A DNA stretch of 64,000 nucleotides from Daldinia sp. FL1419 (taxonomy: Eukaryota; Ascomycota; Sordariomycetes; Xylariales; Hypoxylaceae): positions 141,846 to 205,845 of the forward strand of contig MU623397.1 of NCBI GenBank assembly GCA_025201765.1, read 5' to 3'. How positions within the stretch are numbered: position 1 is the stretch's first letter; every line of letters begins with the position of its first letter. This document shows positions 46,700 through 57,805 of this stretch, one piece after another. The notes beneath the pieces are model-generated. The model ran no database searches. It worked only from the letters and a program-made list of their open reading frames with translations, and was not told where the DNA came from. The position numbers and the translations under genes are program-made.

Positions 46700-47237
46700 G
46701 AAGATGCGAGTTCGGTATCGTTTGCATGTAAATTTAGGAATTAATTCTGACTCATGTGAGAATTGAGAAATTCTAGTTTCTTAATTCAATGGAATTTTCC
46801 CTTTACCCCTCCCCCACCTTCCCACCTTTCGCGCCGCGCTTTTTTTTATTGGCTTCGCGCCAAGGTACATTTAGTAGGTACCTTGAAGCGCACAAACACG
46901 ACCTAATAATCAAGGTACTCCTAGATTAGGTAACCTCGCACGCTTAGGTAATGCATGTACCTAGGTACCTATGGGCATTTCTATTATATCTGGAACAACC
47001 CCCTTCTCTTTATCATCTTTATCTTGATAAACTTGACACTACATAGGTGCATACCTACCTACGTAGGTATATTACCAGTTACCTAGGTACATTTAGGCGA
47101 ATTTCATTATTTATAATATATAGGAGTCTTATTACTGTCGTAGCCCCAAATATATATATAAATCTTAGATACTAATATGGCCAAGAAAGGTACAGATCCC
47201 TTATGGAACCACCTTAATCTGTGACGATTCTTTCTCT
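46700..47237. other. Intergenic interval with TAGGTA/TACCTA words
   Basis: Promoter of the ArgRS gene and 3' flank of the HET gene. Dense in TACCTAGGTA words (46860-47095). Confidence 0.6.
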
Positions 47238-49013
47238 CTAATCGTTTCTTCTAAGAAAGCTCCGTATACGCCTCAGTTTGGAATGACTCTGCTTTCTCTT
47301 GATCTCGGTACTGTACACTCGAAGCAATGTAGCCACGCCGGCCTCCCCAAGATGAACTTGCTCATCCTTAACTGTATGGACGAACCCGGAGCACTCAACT
47401 GACGTCCGGTCAGGCAAACCTTGTAAGATATCTTCGACGTGAGATGGGAGGAGGCCATCTCGACGGAGAGCCCGGGGAAGCTTTCTCGAAGCAAATATGC
47501 CATATAAGAGCCAATCAGACGATCGGACGCAGACGATGCTAATCCCGCCATCCTCATTGTGAGTGTTTACCGTCCACATACCCCAAAAATGAGGACGCTG
47601 AAAACTAAGTAGCATAGAGTTCCTCAGATCCCAGTCTGCTTGTGGAAAGGTTGTGACGCTCTCTATGTCAAAAACATCATCTGAAAACACAATCTGGACA
47701 GCGTTTACGCGACTGGCGATCACCATATCTTCCAAGGCGAGGCTATCCTTACAGCATATATATTGCGGCTGTGGAAGTTTTGTCGATGAATATACATTTA
47801 AATCGAATATCGCCGAATGCCTTCGCCGAGCGAAGAGACCCGGTCCATATTGCCTCAGGGAGACCACCAAAACATCTTTATTCCGTCGCTCGTCGACGCA
47901 ATCAAGCGATAGGAAGTAGCTGCCAACTTCATCACCCATTCCTCGCCCGATTCTTACCAAACCTTCTGTACGAAGTCCACGATTAGTGAGACTGTATTCC
48001 CCGCCGTTATCCCACTCGAAGGTTGGCTTCACAAGTCTCCCGCAGCCCTTAAACCGAGCTGGCGAGTCGGCCATTAGTCCTCTAAAACGTCTTTCCTCAT
48101 CCGGGTCGGGTTTCCAGGCAAATAGGGAAAAGTCGTGGTTAGATCTCAATATTTCTTCCTGCAAACGTATGAAGGCTTTTTTACCCTCGCCATAAAGTAA
48201 CGGCATATTGATGTCAAAGATGCCCAGAAGACAATAAGCCATATCTTCCACTCTCGTCGTCGAACGATTGGCTATCCAAGACATGCGTCGGCCAACGAGA
48301 ATTTCGTCTAGGGACCTGCCGTTCAATACGCTCGCGTCGATACCCGTGATCCATGCTAACACCGAAGACAACTCAGCCTTCGACCCAAAGCAAGTCCAAT
48401 TTTTGTCGTAAAACTGTACTCGACTTGGGGCGATCAGTTCTTGCAGCGTCCAACCACGGGAAAACCACTTGCAACTCCCGAGACTGTTCCTAACCGTTCT
48501 GCGCAGTTCGATCTCCCTACCGGTCAGAATATGGGGGTCCCTATGAAAGACTTGCTCACGTTTTTCCGAGGCCTCACGAGCATCGAACGAAGCTACAATC
48601 TCGGCCAGTGTCGAGCTTGGGAAAGCTAAAAAGTCGGATAGGAAGACCAAACAGAGCGCAGCCCCCTTATACCAGGCGAACATGGTATTGATGGCTTCCG
48701 ATAATTCGGCGCTGCTTGATTTATCGATGCAGCACGTGTCTACCCAGGCGTAGTCGAGACCCTCTTCTAACGCAACCCGGCAAGTCGCCTCGATCTTTTC
48801 CATTCCGTATTTACTTGAAGCGCTCTCTCGATTGCTCATGTCACTAAATGTGATTTCCCCTTCGCCCCAAGTGTGCGACAGGATCGCATAGGCCGGAACA
48901 TATCCGACAAACTCTTCGAAACCCAAGGTTCGGCAATTAAGCAACCTCATGACCAGATGTGGATTTTCATGGTACGAGCTTGGATCAATATTTATGGTGC
49001 GCTTATTCGTCAA
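47238..49013 (-). CDS. HET (heterokaryon incompatibility) domain protein
   Basis: One exon; 591 codons from the first ATG, but the second in-frame ATG (48950; MRLLNCRTL) is the usual start of HET proteins and gives 570 residues. The HET domain is complete: AYAILSHTWGEGEITFSDM, GLDYAWVDTCCIDKSSSAEL, AINTMFAWYKGAALCLVFLSD (split: AINTMFAWYKGA, ALCLVFLSD), and CKWFSRGWTLQELIAPSRV. A second conserved part follows (RMSWIANRSTTRVEDMAYC, LLGIFDINMPLLYGEGKKAF), as in the large stand-alone HET class; there is no NACHT or repeat domain. HET proteins trigger cell death after fusion of unlike individuals, or act in related self-recognition; whether this one does is not shown by sequence. It is intact with no stop or frameshift. 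Confidence 0.92.
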   Translation of the reverse strand: MTNKRTINIDPSSYHENPHLVMRLLNCRTLGFEEFVGYVPAYAILSHTWGEGEITFSDMSNRESASSKYGMEKIEATCRVALEEGLDYAWVDTCCIDKSSSAELSEAINTMFAWYKGAALCLVFLSDFLAFPSSTLAEIVASFDAREASEKREQVFHRDPHILTGREIELRRTVRNSLGSCKWFSRGWTLQELIAPSRVQFYDKNWTCFGSKAELSSVLAWITGIDASVLNGRSLDEILVGRRMSWIANRSTTRVEDMAYCLLGIFDINMPLLYGEGKKAFIRLQEEILRSNHDFSLFAWKPDPDEERRFRGLMADSPARFKGCGRLVKPTFEWDNGGEYSLTNRGLRTEGLVRIGRGMGDEVGSYFLSLDCVDERRNKDVLVVSLRQYGPGLFARRRHSAIFDLNVYSSTKLPQPQYICCKDSLALEDMVIASRVNAVQIVFSDDVFDIESVTTFPQADWDLRNSMLLSFQRPHFWGMWTVNTHNEDGGISIVCVRSSDWLLYGIFASRKLPRALRRDGLLPSHVEDILQGLPDRTSVECSGFVHTVKDEQVHLGEAGVATLLRVYSTEIKRKQSHSKLRRIRSFLRRND

Positions 49014-50179
49014 TGTTGGCCATAGGGGAGAATAATTTTAGGAGACTGGCGCGGTCGTTTAGCATACGCCTACGCGAAAAGACAAGTAGGACGAGCTGAC
49101 TACCCCTGGTCGCTAGCCCCGTATTCCTCCATTGATAGGTAGCCACATGATGTTGTAAAAATAAGATTCCCCTCGACGCTCGTCGTGTTCTCGTCGCGAC
49201 CTTCGAGGTCGATCCCCACGAGAGATTCCGTAATAATAGTTTTTTTACGGCTTTTCGCGACCCTACGCTACGTTACTTCTTAATGGTATACGAGGTACAG
49301 TCTTTTCGGTTACGCAACATAAAGAACTAATTGCGCGCTGGGGCGCAACGATTTGTTTACTTTTAGGAACGAAAGGAGTTATGTTAAGCTATGTGTGAAT
49401 AGGAAGAATTATATTGCTTCTATCTTCAATCAAGCAAGAACGAATGTATCTACGCGGGTGGATTTATGACAGCCCTCGGTTATCATCCGCGAGGAGATAC
49501 ATAGCTACGGTACTCAATCATCGCTTTCGCACAAGACAGCCTTAGAATCTACCTTGGGCCATTCTAGGACAGTAAACTTCCATACGGAAGTCAAATGGAC
49601 TGAATAGAAGCGTAATCATTTCATTGTCTAGCTGTTGTCCCACGTAGTATACCCGCATTTATTACCCCGAACGAATCTACTTTTAGATGGCATTGAAAAA
49701 TGGATTTGCAAAAATGAGTAGAGCTCGGCATGTTTAATTGCTACTATTGGTTCTAAAATACGACAATAGTAGGCGTCGGCAGTTACCTCAGAACCAGGCG
49801 TGGCGCGATATATCAAGCTGAAGATCATGGAAAATCACAGTAATCAAGAACATGGGAATGCGAACTCTCTAGCTGTGAAATGAAGGAAATCCATATCATA
49901 TACAGAAAAGGCAAGGCAGTATATATTCCGAGTAAAGGATTGACTAGCTGGTAGCTAAAAACACACCTCCCTCCCCTCATTAATTCCCCCCTAAGCCGAC
50001 TCCTCAATTACCCAGAGATTCATTGACGTTGATGACCCATATTGGAATATGGCTTCCTCGGGCTCAAGAGATTATACGTATTGTCGAAAACGCGTAATAA
50101 ATTGGCGTTGTTGAGGAGTGGAAGTGAGAACTGGTGCGAAATAACGAGGTCGGTTCTTCTGCGATCGATGAGTGGCCGC
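49014..50179. other. Intergenic interval, 1.2 kb
   Basis: HET promoter on the left, 3' flank of the metallothionein on the right. AT-rich with no supported gene. Confidence 0.55.
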
Positions 50180-50450
50180 TTATTTGCCGCAAGCGCAGCT
50201 AGAGCCGCATTCGCCTGTTATTCAATAATTAGCACTGATATTTTGATACAAGATAGCCAGCTAAAATAATGCGTATATCGTATCCAACTAGATTTCCCCA
50301 TCCCCCATCCCCCATCCCCCATCCCCATCTAAGTATGACGACGGTGTAGATGATGACGGAAGGATGGCGGGGTCAGGCAGATAAGAAGATAAGACAATCG
50401 AGACGTGCGATGAACTTACACTTGTCAGCGCAGCTACAGTCTCCCTTCAT
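50180..50450 (-). CDS. Metallothionein, 21 residues, two exons
   Basis: Exons 50420-50450 (31 nt) and 50180-50214 (35 nt) encode 21 residues; the 205-bp intron splits the codon of Cys11 and has good GTAAGT and CAG sites with a TGCTAAT branch word. Six of 21 residues are cysteines, in three CxC pairs at 5-7, 11-13 and 17-19 (MKGDCSCADKC at the start, SSCACGK at the end), with no aromatic residue, as in the small copper metallothioneins of Neurospora and other ascomycetes. It would bind Cu(I) or Cd/Zn in the cytosol. A TATA box (TATAAAAAG) lies at 50583-50591, about 130 bp upstream, and a match to the copper-factor consensus HTHNNGCTGD at 50716-50725. The intron carries five C runs on the plus strand (G runs on the sense strand). 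The gene is too short for ordinary ORF finders. Confidence 0.85.
50296..50326. repeat. Five C-runs (G-runs on the sense strand) inside the metallothionein intron
   Basis: On the plus strand CCCC-AT-CCCCC-AT-CCCCC-AT-CCCCC-AT-CCCC. On the sense (minus) strand these are five runs of 4-5 G separated by two bases, which satisfies the usual G-quadruplex pattern in DNA and in the pre-mRNA. Confidence 0.9.
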
Positions 50451-50582
50451 TTTGAATAGTGATCTGGTTTTCTGGTAGGTTCTGGGATAGGTATATTTTT
50501 GGGATGGTAGTTTTATGTATGATCGTGGAGAGATGCGTGCTTGTAGTGGAAAGGTTGGCAAGGAAGACGGATCTCTGCTGCC

Positions 50583-50591
50583 CTTTTTATA
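50583..50591 (-). promoter_or_regulatory. TATA box of the metallothionein gene
   Basis: TATAAAAAG on the sense strand, about 130 bp before the ATG, followed by a pyrimidine-rich leader. Strong TATA boxes are common in inducible fungal genes. Confidence 0.6.
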
Positions 50592-50715
50592 TGTTGATAA
50601 GTGACCAAGATGTGGGTCTGTGTGTATTCTGAATCGGGTGTCCACTGTATGTAGTAAACGTCCAATCAAAAGTATCAATATGACAGTGCGTGGTTTGTGC
50701 GGGGTTTGCGCTTTT

Positions 50716-50725
50716 TCAGCGCGAT
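50716..50725 (-). promoter_or_regulatory. Possible copper-responsive element
   Basis: ATCGCGCTGA on the sense strand fits HTHNNGCTGD, the consensus bound by yeast Ace1/Amt1 copper factors and similar to Cuf1-type sites. A single match can occur by chance; the gene family makes it plausible. Confidence 0.3.
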
Positions 50726-53700
50726 GTCGCCCTGTCTCACCACACCACCCTAACCACTAAGAGCCTACCTAATAAGAAACAACCCCCCAAAAACCCCCCA
50801 ACCGAAACTTCCAAGGTCCCTAATCCGGAAGCTACCTAATTGCTAACTTTTCGCCGACCTGGCCACATGCGCTGAACTAAACTGGATCATTAGAAGATAG
50901 GTAGGTACCCAGGTACTACCCAGATAGACGAACCCCTGAAGACTTTGAAATTCCAATCAGCTGATGCATGTGTCTGATATACCACGCACAAGTCGCGCAG
51001 AGGAATTACACGACTTGATACCAATAGCAGGTTTTCACGCCGGGTCCATACGATAAGCTACAAAGAAATGTGTTTCGATTCTATCCAACTCGGGCTTAGT
51101 AAATTCTTCTCACTTATCTAGCCATCGACGTTTGTCCGGTGGCAAACACCTCCGTCATTGTTTGACAATCTACGATATGAGACGTTTGTGCGTTATGGTC
51201 AGCCTGTCGATCAGCCTATTGATCAAGGTTCATCTCCGTGTCAACCCTTTCCCTTTTAGCATGTAATACTAAGCTAATATGGTCTTTATCCTTCTAGAAA
51301 CTCGACTTCCGAGTCGCGTCTTGCCTGTCCGGCCTGTGAGAAATGAGACGCTTGATGTCCCATCTCTCTACCGTATTGTGGCGTCCGGAGCTAGCCCCGC
51401 CCAGGTTAATCGTAAGGATTATCTGAACCCTATTACGGTCTTATTCCTGCTGGTCTTGGATTCTTTTCGATGTCGTGTATACGCAAACATCGTCGGGGAG
51501 CCGTACCTCTTTCACCCGCAGTCGTCTTCTCCTGGCTGTCCGACGCGGGCGTCTTGGCTCTTAGTGGCTTGGTTCGCAACGGCTTCACATTGCCGACGAG
51601 CCAATCGTGCGGTTCCCATGACATTTGAGGACTGTACCTCCCACGATCTGAGTTAATTCTCATTCGAGCTCCCGCCCTCAAGACCCAGTTTTGGACATGA
51701 ACTTGCTACCCTTATTATACGTAGGTTAGGGGCGTCGTGGTTCGGATGGGCTGCATGACGGACAGCTGCAATGTATCACCGTTACATCGCAGGTTCCCCA
51801 ACCCTCCGCCATTCGCTATCCGCGGTTCGCGACTCTCGGAAACCCTTGCCACCGGCTAACTCCCTGATTGTTTATTCTGTAAGTTCTAGAATCTATATCA
51901 ATATTCTCAGGGTTCGAGCAGGCTATCCTGCAGGCTGTACGATTGGTGTGGTAGTGGTAAGACGGATTTCGTCGGGTCATGGTATTCGACCCCAAATTAG
52001 TGTTGTAATTCTCCCACGTTGTCGGTATCAGTCGCGTCTCGCCGGTATGTATGTCATCCTGCCTTATCGTTACTCGATGCGGGAAATTCTAGTATTGGGG
52101 GGAGTTTCCTAGCTGATTCCAAAGTCCGCACCTGATGGCTCAATCTATAGATCCAAGCGGTTTGATTCAAAAGAGGTAGGATTCGTATGGGCGTACGATA
52201 AGGACCGGGACCCCAGAGCGTGGGCAAAGATTAACACCAACGCTATGATGTTGGTCAAAGTTCCTATATTTCACATAATATATTCCTTACGTATTTGATA
52301 ACGTTTACGTGTGTCTTTGAACTGTACCGCGGGATGATGCATACGAGTACGGGAAAGGGAATCCAATCCAAGCATGCTAGTTAGCATGTGTGTGATATAT
52401 CTCCTAGCACGTATATCTTACATCACACGGTAATATCTGCCGGGGGTTAGGATTGTGGTCAGCAGGTCTCCTGCAGCCTTATCCAAGCTCTCTGGCTGCG
52501 AATGGGATATTGCAAGTCCCTAAGCCTTAGTCCGGAGTAAATGCAAGTAGCTAAAGTATTTTCAAGCTGATCCGATCATACGACTTAATTAGCTTGCTAC
52601 TGTCGCGATATTAATCAGGAGCCCAAGGAATCCAGCAGCAAAGGCTTTCGAAGAGACCAGAGTCACGTGTTAATTAGATAAAAAACAGCACAATTAAATA
52701 CGTGAAGGCATTCGCACCGATGTTACGGATCCGTACATACTGAATACGAGTGACAGAAGTTATTGGAGAAATTCAGAGCCTATCAATTGACGCATATGCA
52801 TCCCAGAGCTCGGAATTGGCAACGTTTGAATTTATAAAAGATACACACCCAGATATCTGAACATGACATAAAGACGAATATACTAACCGTTAGCTAATAC
52901 CATTAATAAGAGTGCATAGGTTTGGCCAAGTCATAATCAGCTAAAACCTGGGAAGCCCAGGTAAATGCCTGAACGAGGTCAATTACAAGCCTCATGGTTT
53001 GCCGCCTCTACATGGTACTCCGCTGTGGCCTGTAGCATACGAATTGAATTGCTGATCCATCGATTCACTCTCAGGTAGTACATAAATATGACAAACTCTA
53101 ATATGCCAGGGTGTGGTTTACCTCTTCTAGGCTCCACTGGTGAACTTATCGTGAGACAGAGACCCTTTCGTAACTCCGCCGCCTGCGAAGTTCCAGTTGA
53201 TCCAGGACGAATTCCGGTTTATTATACTGATCAAATTTGGAAATTGTTACGTAAATTTATTTACATATATCTCGAATATATTAGCATCCACAAGCACTCT
53301 TAGAGCTGATATATGTCTACAAATCGGGACATTGCGCTTTTAATATCGGTGGCGCTTATACTCTTCACTTTCCTTGAACCTCATTCAACGAAGGGCCAAA
53401 ATTTTCTCTTGACATAGAAAACCGTCTATTCCTTTAATAGTGTTAAGTCCCTATGATGCCATGGTTTCACTATACTTATGAGCTGCTGAAGGCATTAGGG
53501 GTTAAATGGGCGGGCTTGATGCGAAAATGGCCTTTGGGCGCTAATGACAAATGTTCTATTTATAAGGGGCAAGTTCGCCAAGAAATGATTCCCAGCTTCA
53601 AACACAGTATTACAACGCTCGTGTTACGGCTACTCTTCCTGCCAATGTGCGCCATAAGTTGGAGATATAGAAAAAGGGATCGAAAAAAAGAAAAAAAAGC

Positions 53701-53969
53701 TGTTGGACTTGTGCTGATGAATCAACGTATTCAGGAGTCAAATCAGAATATCAGACGTCATAGAAACCTAACTTTAAAATCAAGCATAATTCTATTAAGG
53801 TTAAAAGGGAGAGCCTTATCCATTTGCCCTCAGGACTACCTAAATGCGAAGGAGTTATCTAATCCAACTAGGTTAGGTTAAACTAGGTTAGTCGGAACTT
53901 GATTCGCGCCTTACTAACTTAGAGGATTCATCGTTGCGCAGAGACGACTGCAGGGCCCGAATAAAATAT

Positions 53970-55562
53970 TTATTGCGTTTTTTCTCGTCCGATGAAGTTT
54001 AGCCATGACTCTAAATCAACTGTTAACCCTTCTCCTATCGTTGTAGATACGGTACTCTCCTGCCAGTCGTAGGATACATATAGCTCCCCATCTTTCGTCG
54101 CGACGGCGCAAATACCGAGCGCTGCACCGTGAACTTCGGAGCTGACGGAGAATATGGATCGGCCGATAGACCACACGGAAGCCTCCCCTGCTGGTGCTGG
54201 GGCCTTAGTAGCACGTGAGGTGGTTTCGACGGCGATTGAGGACGAATCTGCTTTGCCGTCGATAACCCCTATGTTAGATACGGCGATAGAATGGGTTCTA
54301 GGCTTTTACAATCGGCCTTCTAGCAGTCCACGAAAGTTGGGAATAAACTTCATGAGTCCCATCTGGTCATTCTTGGTTCCCTCGCTTAACCCTTTTACTA
54401 GGTCGGCCGAACCTGTTTCGCAACGGGCCAAATTAACGGCTCCAGCGCGAACATACGGCTATCAGATCCCCCGTCTCGATTTTCGTTCTCGACTTCGCCA
54501 TGATTTTCTGCGGAGTCTCTGAGCTCCTCTCGAGAAGGATTGCTAACGCTTGTGGTCCTAATTTTCGTAACCCATCCTTTATCAAATACATGATCTACTG
54601 TGGTCATGAAATTCGCCATTGCCCGAGTGAGATCCATGTCTCTTATATCGATCTTTACCTTCTTTTTTAGTGCCTGTTTCATGATTGGACGCAAGTTGAC
54701 GATTGTAGAACCTATAAATCCCGGCGCTTGATCACTAGATACCCTACACGCGAGACTAGCATGCGCGAGCGCCTGTAACAGTCCAGTTAACGTCGTACCA
54801 TGGGTACGGCATACCCCGACGACGTTTCGTAGCGTAGCGGGGGAAATATCGAAGTGTCGGTACTCCGACGCATAACACCCGAGTCGGATGGGTGCCCAGT
54901 TTGCACGTAAGTCTCGAACAGACTTATCTTGCAGAATTGCCGTTTTGAATTCTTCCCATAGGGTGGTTAGCGTAAATCCCCGTCCCGAGGGGAAAGTCAC
55001 ATAGCGCGTGTAACGGCGGCAATACATCTTTGTCTAGCAAGGGGTATTGTTAGGATACGAGTTTCCGGATCGAATTATTCAGGTGCTGGATCATTATGAT
55101 CGTTCAGATACCGCAATAGAACCTCGTGAAATGTCTTGGCGCTAGCACCGTCAACATGAGAATGTCCCCATTCCCACATAACGTCGATAAATCCCCCCCC
55201 CCCCCTCGGCGCTTAACATGAGGGTTCGCCACGCCGGTGCCGTCTCTGGTTCTTCGACCTTGATGTTAAGGCGGCTTTTAATGAGACCTACGAGCTCTGC
55301 GTCGTCATCCTTTGTCGGCGTCGAGGCGGCGCCATTCGACATGACGGGAAAAGTCGACGGCGTCTATCTGGACGAAAGCAGGCTTGCAACTATGTTTGCC
55401 GCGTAAACCGAGACGTAGCAAGGGATGTTCTTGCGGGACCCGGGAGATTGCCGATTCGACTCTCTGCTGCAATTTCGTATATGACTCTACCGGAATGAGG
55501 GTCGTGGGGATAGCAAACCTACACGTAAGCCTAGAGCTCCGGTAAAGACCCAGCAACAGCAT
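53970..55562 (-). pseudogene. Decayed alcohol O-acetyltransferase-like gene (AATase/BAHD-related)
   Basis: Blocks of one acyltransferase follow in order on the minus strand: an N-terminal part (AMLLLGLYRSSRLTCRFA, VPQEHPLLRLGL), the active-site block WEWGHSHVDGASAKTFHEVL containing HxxxD, then LTTLWEEF, CRTHGTTLTGLLQALAHASL, and the C-terminal SVWSIGRSIFSVSSEVHGAA and GELYVSYDWQE. Fungal alcohol acetyltransferases transfer acetyl from acetyl-CoA to alcohols. The gene is broken by a frame change at a 13-base C run (55193-55205, G on the sense strand) just before HxxxD, a TAA (55075-55077), a TGA (54997-54999) with a frame change after it, another frame change near 54510, and a TAA at 54306-54308. 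Its start is also not visible. No intron set removes all of these. Confidence 0.82.
55193..55205. repeat. 13-base C run (G on the sense strand) within the acetyltransferase relic
   Basis: A homopolymer exactly at a frame change before the HxxxD motif. Such tracts are prone to slippage both in cells and in sequencing. Confidence 0.9.
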
Positions 55563-56625
55563 AGCTGCTTCGAAACGTTCCCTATGTCAGCGTTAACGTT
55601 AAAACTGGTTCTAAGGTGTCAAGCTAGTAGGTAGGCCTACAAATATCCGAGGGGCCTAATAACGTTTATTCCGTACTTCGAGCCCGACGGCTTGCCACTT
55701 TTCGTGTCAGCCGTGATAGCTTATGAAGGACTAAGCCACCTCAACGGCAAACCCCTATATTTCTAATACCGATTAGGATTGAGGTTTTCTGGCAAACACG
55801 ACAAGATATGTATGTCCGGAGGGTATAGTTGAAACGTCTACTATAAGGTTCAGGTATTAATTGCAATTTGCCGCCAATATATTATGACTGCGATCTGAAA
55901 TTTTCAGACTACGCAGCTACCTATATATCCGCACGACGGCCCCGATCCGCTCGGCCTCCTCGGGCAGCCGACTATCACGATAAAGAAGCATTAAGGGGTA
56001 ATATACTAGAAGGGGGCCAGGTAGCGCGGCAGGCCGCTAACGCGCTTAATCATTTCCCCGTCCGAAACGGTTAAATCAGTTAGTACATCTATAAAACAAA
56101 TCGTGTATGAGTTTTCCTAGTTACGTTTACTATAATACGATTACTTCTAGTTGATTACTTCCCTATTTAATATATCAAGTATCTGAAGCCTGTTATCAAT
56201 TTTCGATCCAGACCCGGGACGTTATGATCTTGTAGTAGAATAAATAAGTAGTCTAGCTAGGATAATCGGGTAGATGGGATGAAGCGGATTAAATTAACGA
56301 GGCAGATAGCCGAATTTGCATTATTCAGATACCTATGCCTCGAAGATGAACGATAAGCAATATATGTAGGTAACTATGCTCGTTTCTTAACATGATAGAA
56401 CACGGCGACTGGAGTTTGGTGTGAAGAAAATCCCAGCAATGCTTTCTAAGCACCTCTGATAGTTTGTTCCTTTCCTGAAACTTGATAGCGTACCACATCG
56501 CCGTCCTTAACGCCATGTGATGCAATACCAAGCCCCATGAATGCTCGCAAGATGAAATAGATGAAGGTACGTATGTACAGATAATAATAGCAATGGTAGA
56601 TCCAACTCCGTCTAGAGTAGTACGG
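55563..56625. other. Intergenic interval, 1.1 kb
   Basis: AT-rich stretches and a few short frames (for example 55868-56074) with no recognised domain. Confidence 0.5.
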
Positions 56626-57805
56626 TTACTCCGTGCCCTGCCTCCTACCTCGACCGCGTCTAGCAAGAAACTTATCGCGACCGCCAACATCTCGCCAGTA
56701 CTGGTCCACTGCATCTGGGGCAATCTTTTTCAGCTTAGACTCTGCCTCCACTGACGTCTCGCCGCGCGTCGGTGGATGTCCAACCCATTGAACTTCGAAT
56801 TCAAACCCGCCTCTTGGCTTCTTCTCATGAGCGAGCAATTTGAAGACGTGATAGGTCTCGACAGGTGCATCTTTGGGTTTGATGAAGAGGGCGTTGATCC
56901 GGCCGCCTTGACTTTTCCAGTATGCATACAGCATCTCTTCGGCGCCTTGTTGGATTTCCTCCTCGGCTTCCCAGGTGGCATCCTTTTCAGTTTCTCCGGC
57001 CCAGTGGACGAGGAGTTCAACTCTACCATCCTCAACCATCCTGTGCTGCAGGAGGGCTTGAATTTCTTGCACCTCTCGTTCATCAAGTTCTGCCGGTGCC
57101 GGCGCCGGTAGTTGTGCCGTCACGCTCTCTCCCGTCGCCTTCTCCCTCCCTTTACCTTTCCCTTTTGTATTGTGTTCGGCGCGATTCCTGTCGGGCTTCG
57201 ATTTATTGGTGCTGGGGCCGCTAGGTACTGCATCTGTATTATCGGATGGCCCTGTGAGACCCATATCGGCTACCGGGACAAAAGAATTCCTCGACTCTTC
57301 GGGTTGAGTATCTGATTGTGCCGCTTCCGGCTCTCGTGCAAGAGCTGAGCTTGTGGCGGCTGCATCAACGCGCGGGCTCTCTGCTATCTCTGCTCTCCGG
57401 GCACCTGTTGAACGACTTTGGCGTTCTACGGACGCATGTTAGCTATGGTCCATTAGAGGACGGTCTATTAGAGGATATGCATCTTCCATACTGCTGTTTT
57501 TGCTTGTGGATGATAATCTTCCCTTTGCACTAGATCCTGGGGCCTCCGAAGGGATGCGCGGTCGGGTGCGCTGAGTTGGTGTCCTCTGGGCGGCTTCATC
57601 TGTTTGCTTTGGTTAACGCGGTCGTGAACGAATAAGGAGTAAACTCTCGGAGACCGCCATCCTCTTGTAACCTTAACTTACCATCTTCTATTTCTTCATA
57701 CGGGTCACCCTTAGCTTTTCGCTTGATACCACGCGATTCCATGTCGCCGTTGACTGATTTAGGGGCAGGCGACTGGTTGAACAAATTAAGGACAACGGAC
57801 ATCAT
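56626..57805 (-). CDS. Chromodomain protein, three exons
   Basis: Exons 57682-57805, 57492-57599 and 56626-57425 encode 343 residues; introns 82 and 66 bp. A chromodomain-like unit is seen at about 190-250: VEDGRVELLVHWAGETEKDA then TWEAEEEIQQGAEEML, with the aromatic and WxxE-type residues of methyl-lysine readers; a second similar stretch follows (KKPRGGFEFEVQWVGHPP, then RGETSVEAESKLKKIAPDAV), perhaps a diverged second unit. The N-terminal third is low-complexity and basic (RGIKRKAKGDPYEEIED, QRTPTQRTRPRIPSEAP), and the C-terminus ends in an Arg-rich tail. A role in reading histone marks is inferred; no methyltransferase or helicase domain is present. Two adjacent ATGs (57805, 57802) could start it. 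Confidence 0.8.

Larger units (their letters stand above)
50451..53969. other. Gene-poor interval, 3.5 kb
   Basis: The first 300 bp are the metallothionein promoter. Beyond it, frames at 51279-51656, 51771-52112, 53088-53303 and 53453-53881 lack domain-like sequence and are not called. The stretch shows no repeat boundary or transposon terminus that I could identify. Confidence 0.5.

Noticed and set aside
51279..51656. 125-codon frame with a hydrophobic patch
   Set aside because: No domain, an overlapping open frame on the other strand, and no family pattern.
53453..53881. 142-codon frame
   Set aside because: Rich in codons from A-runs; no domain and no neighbour support.
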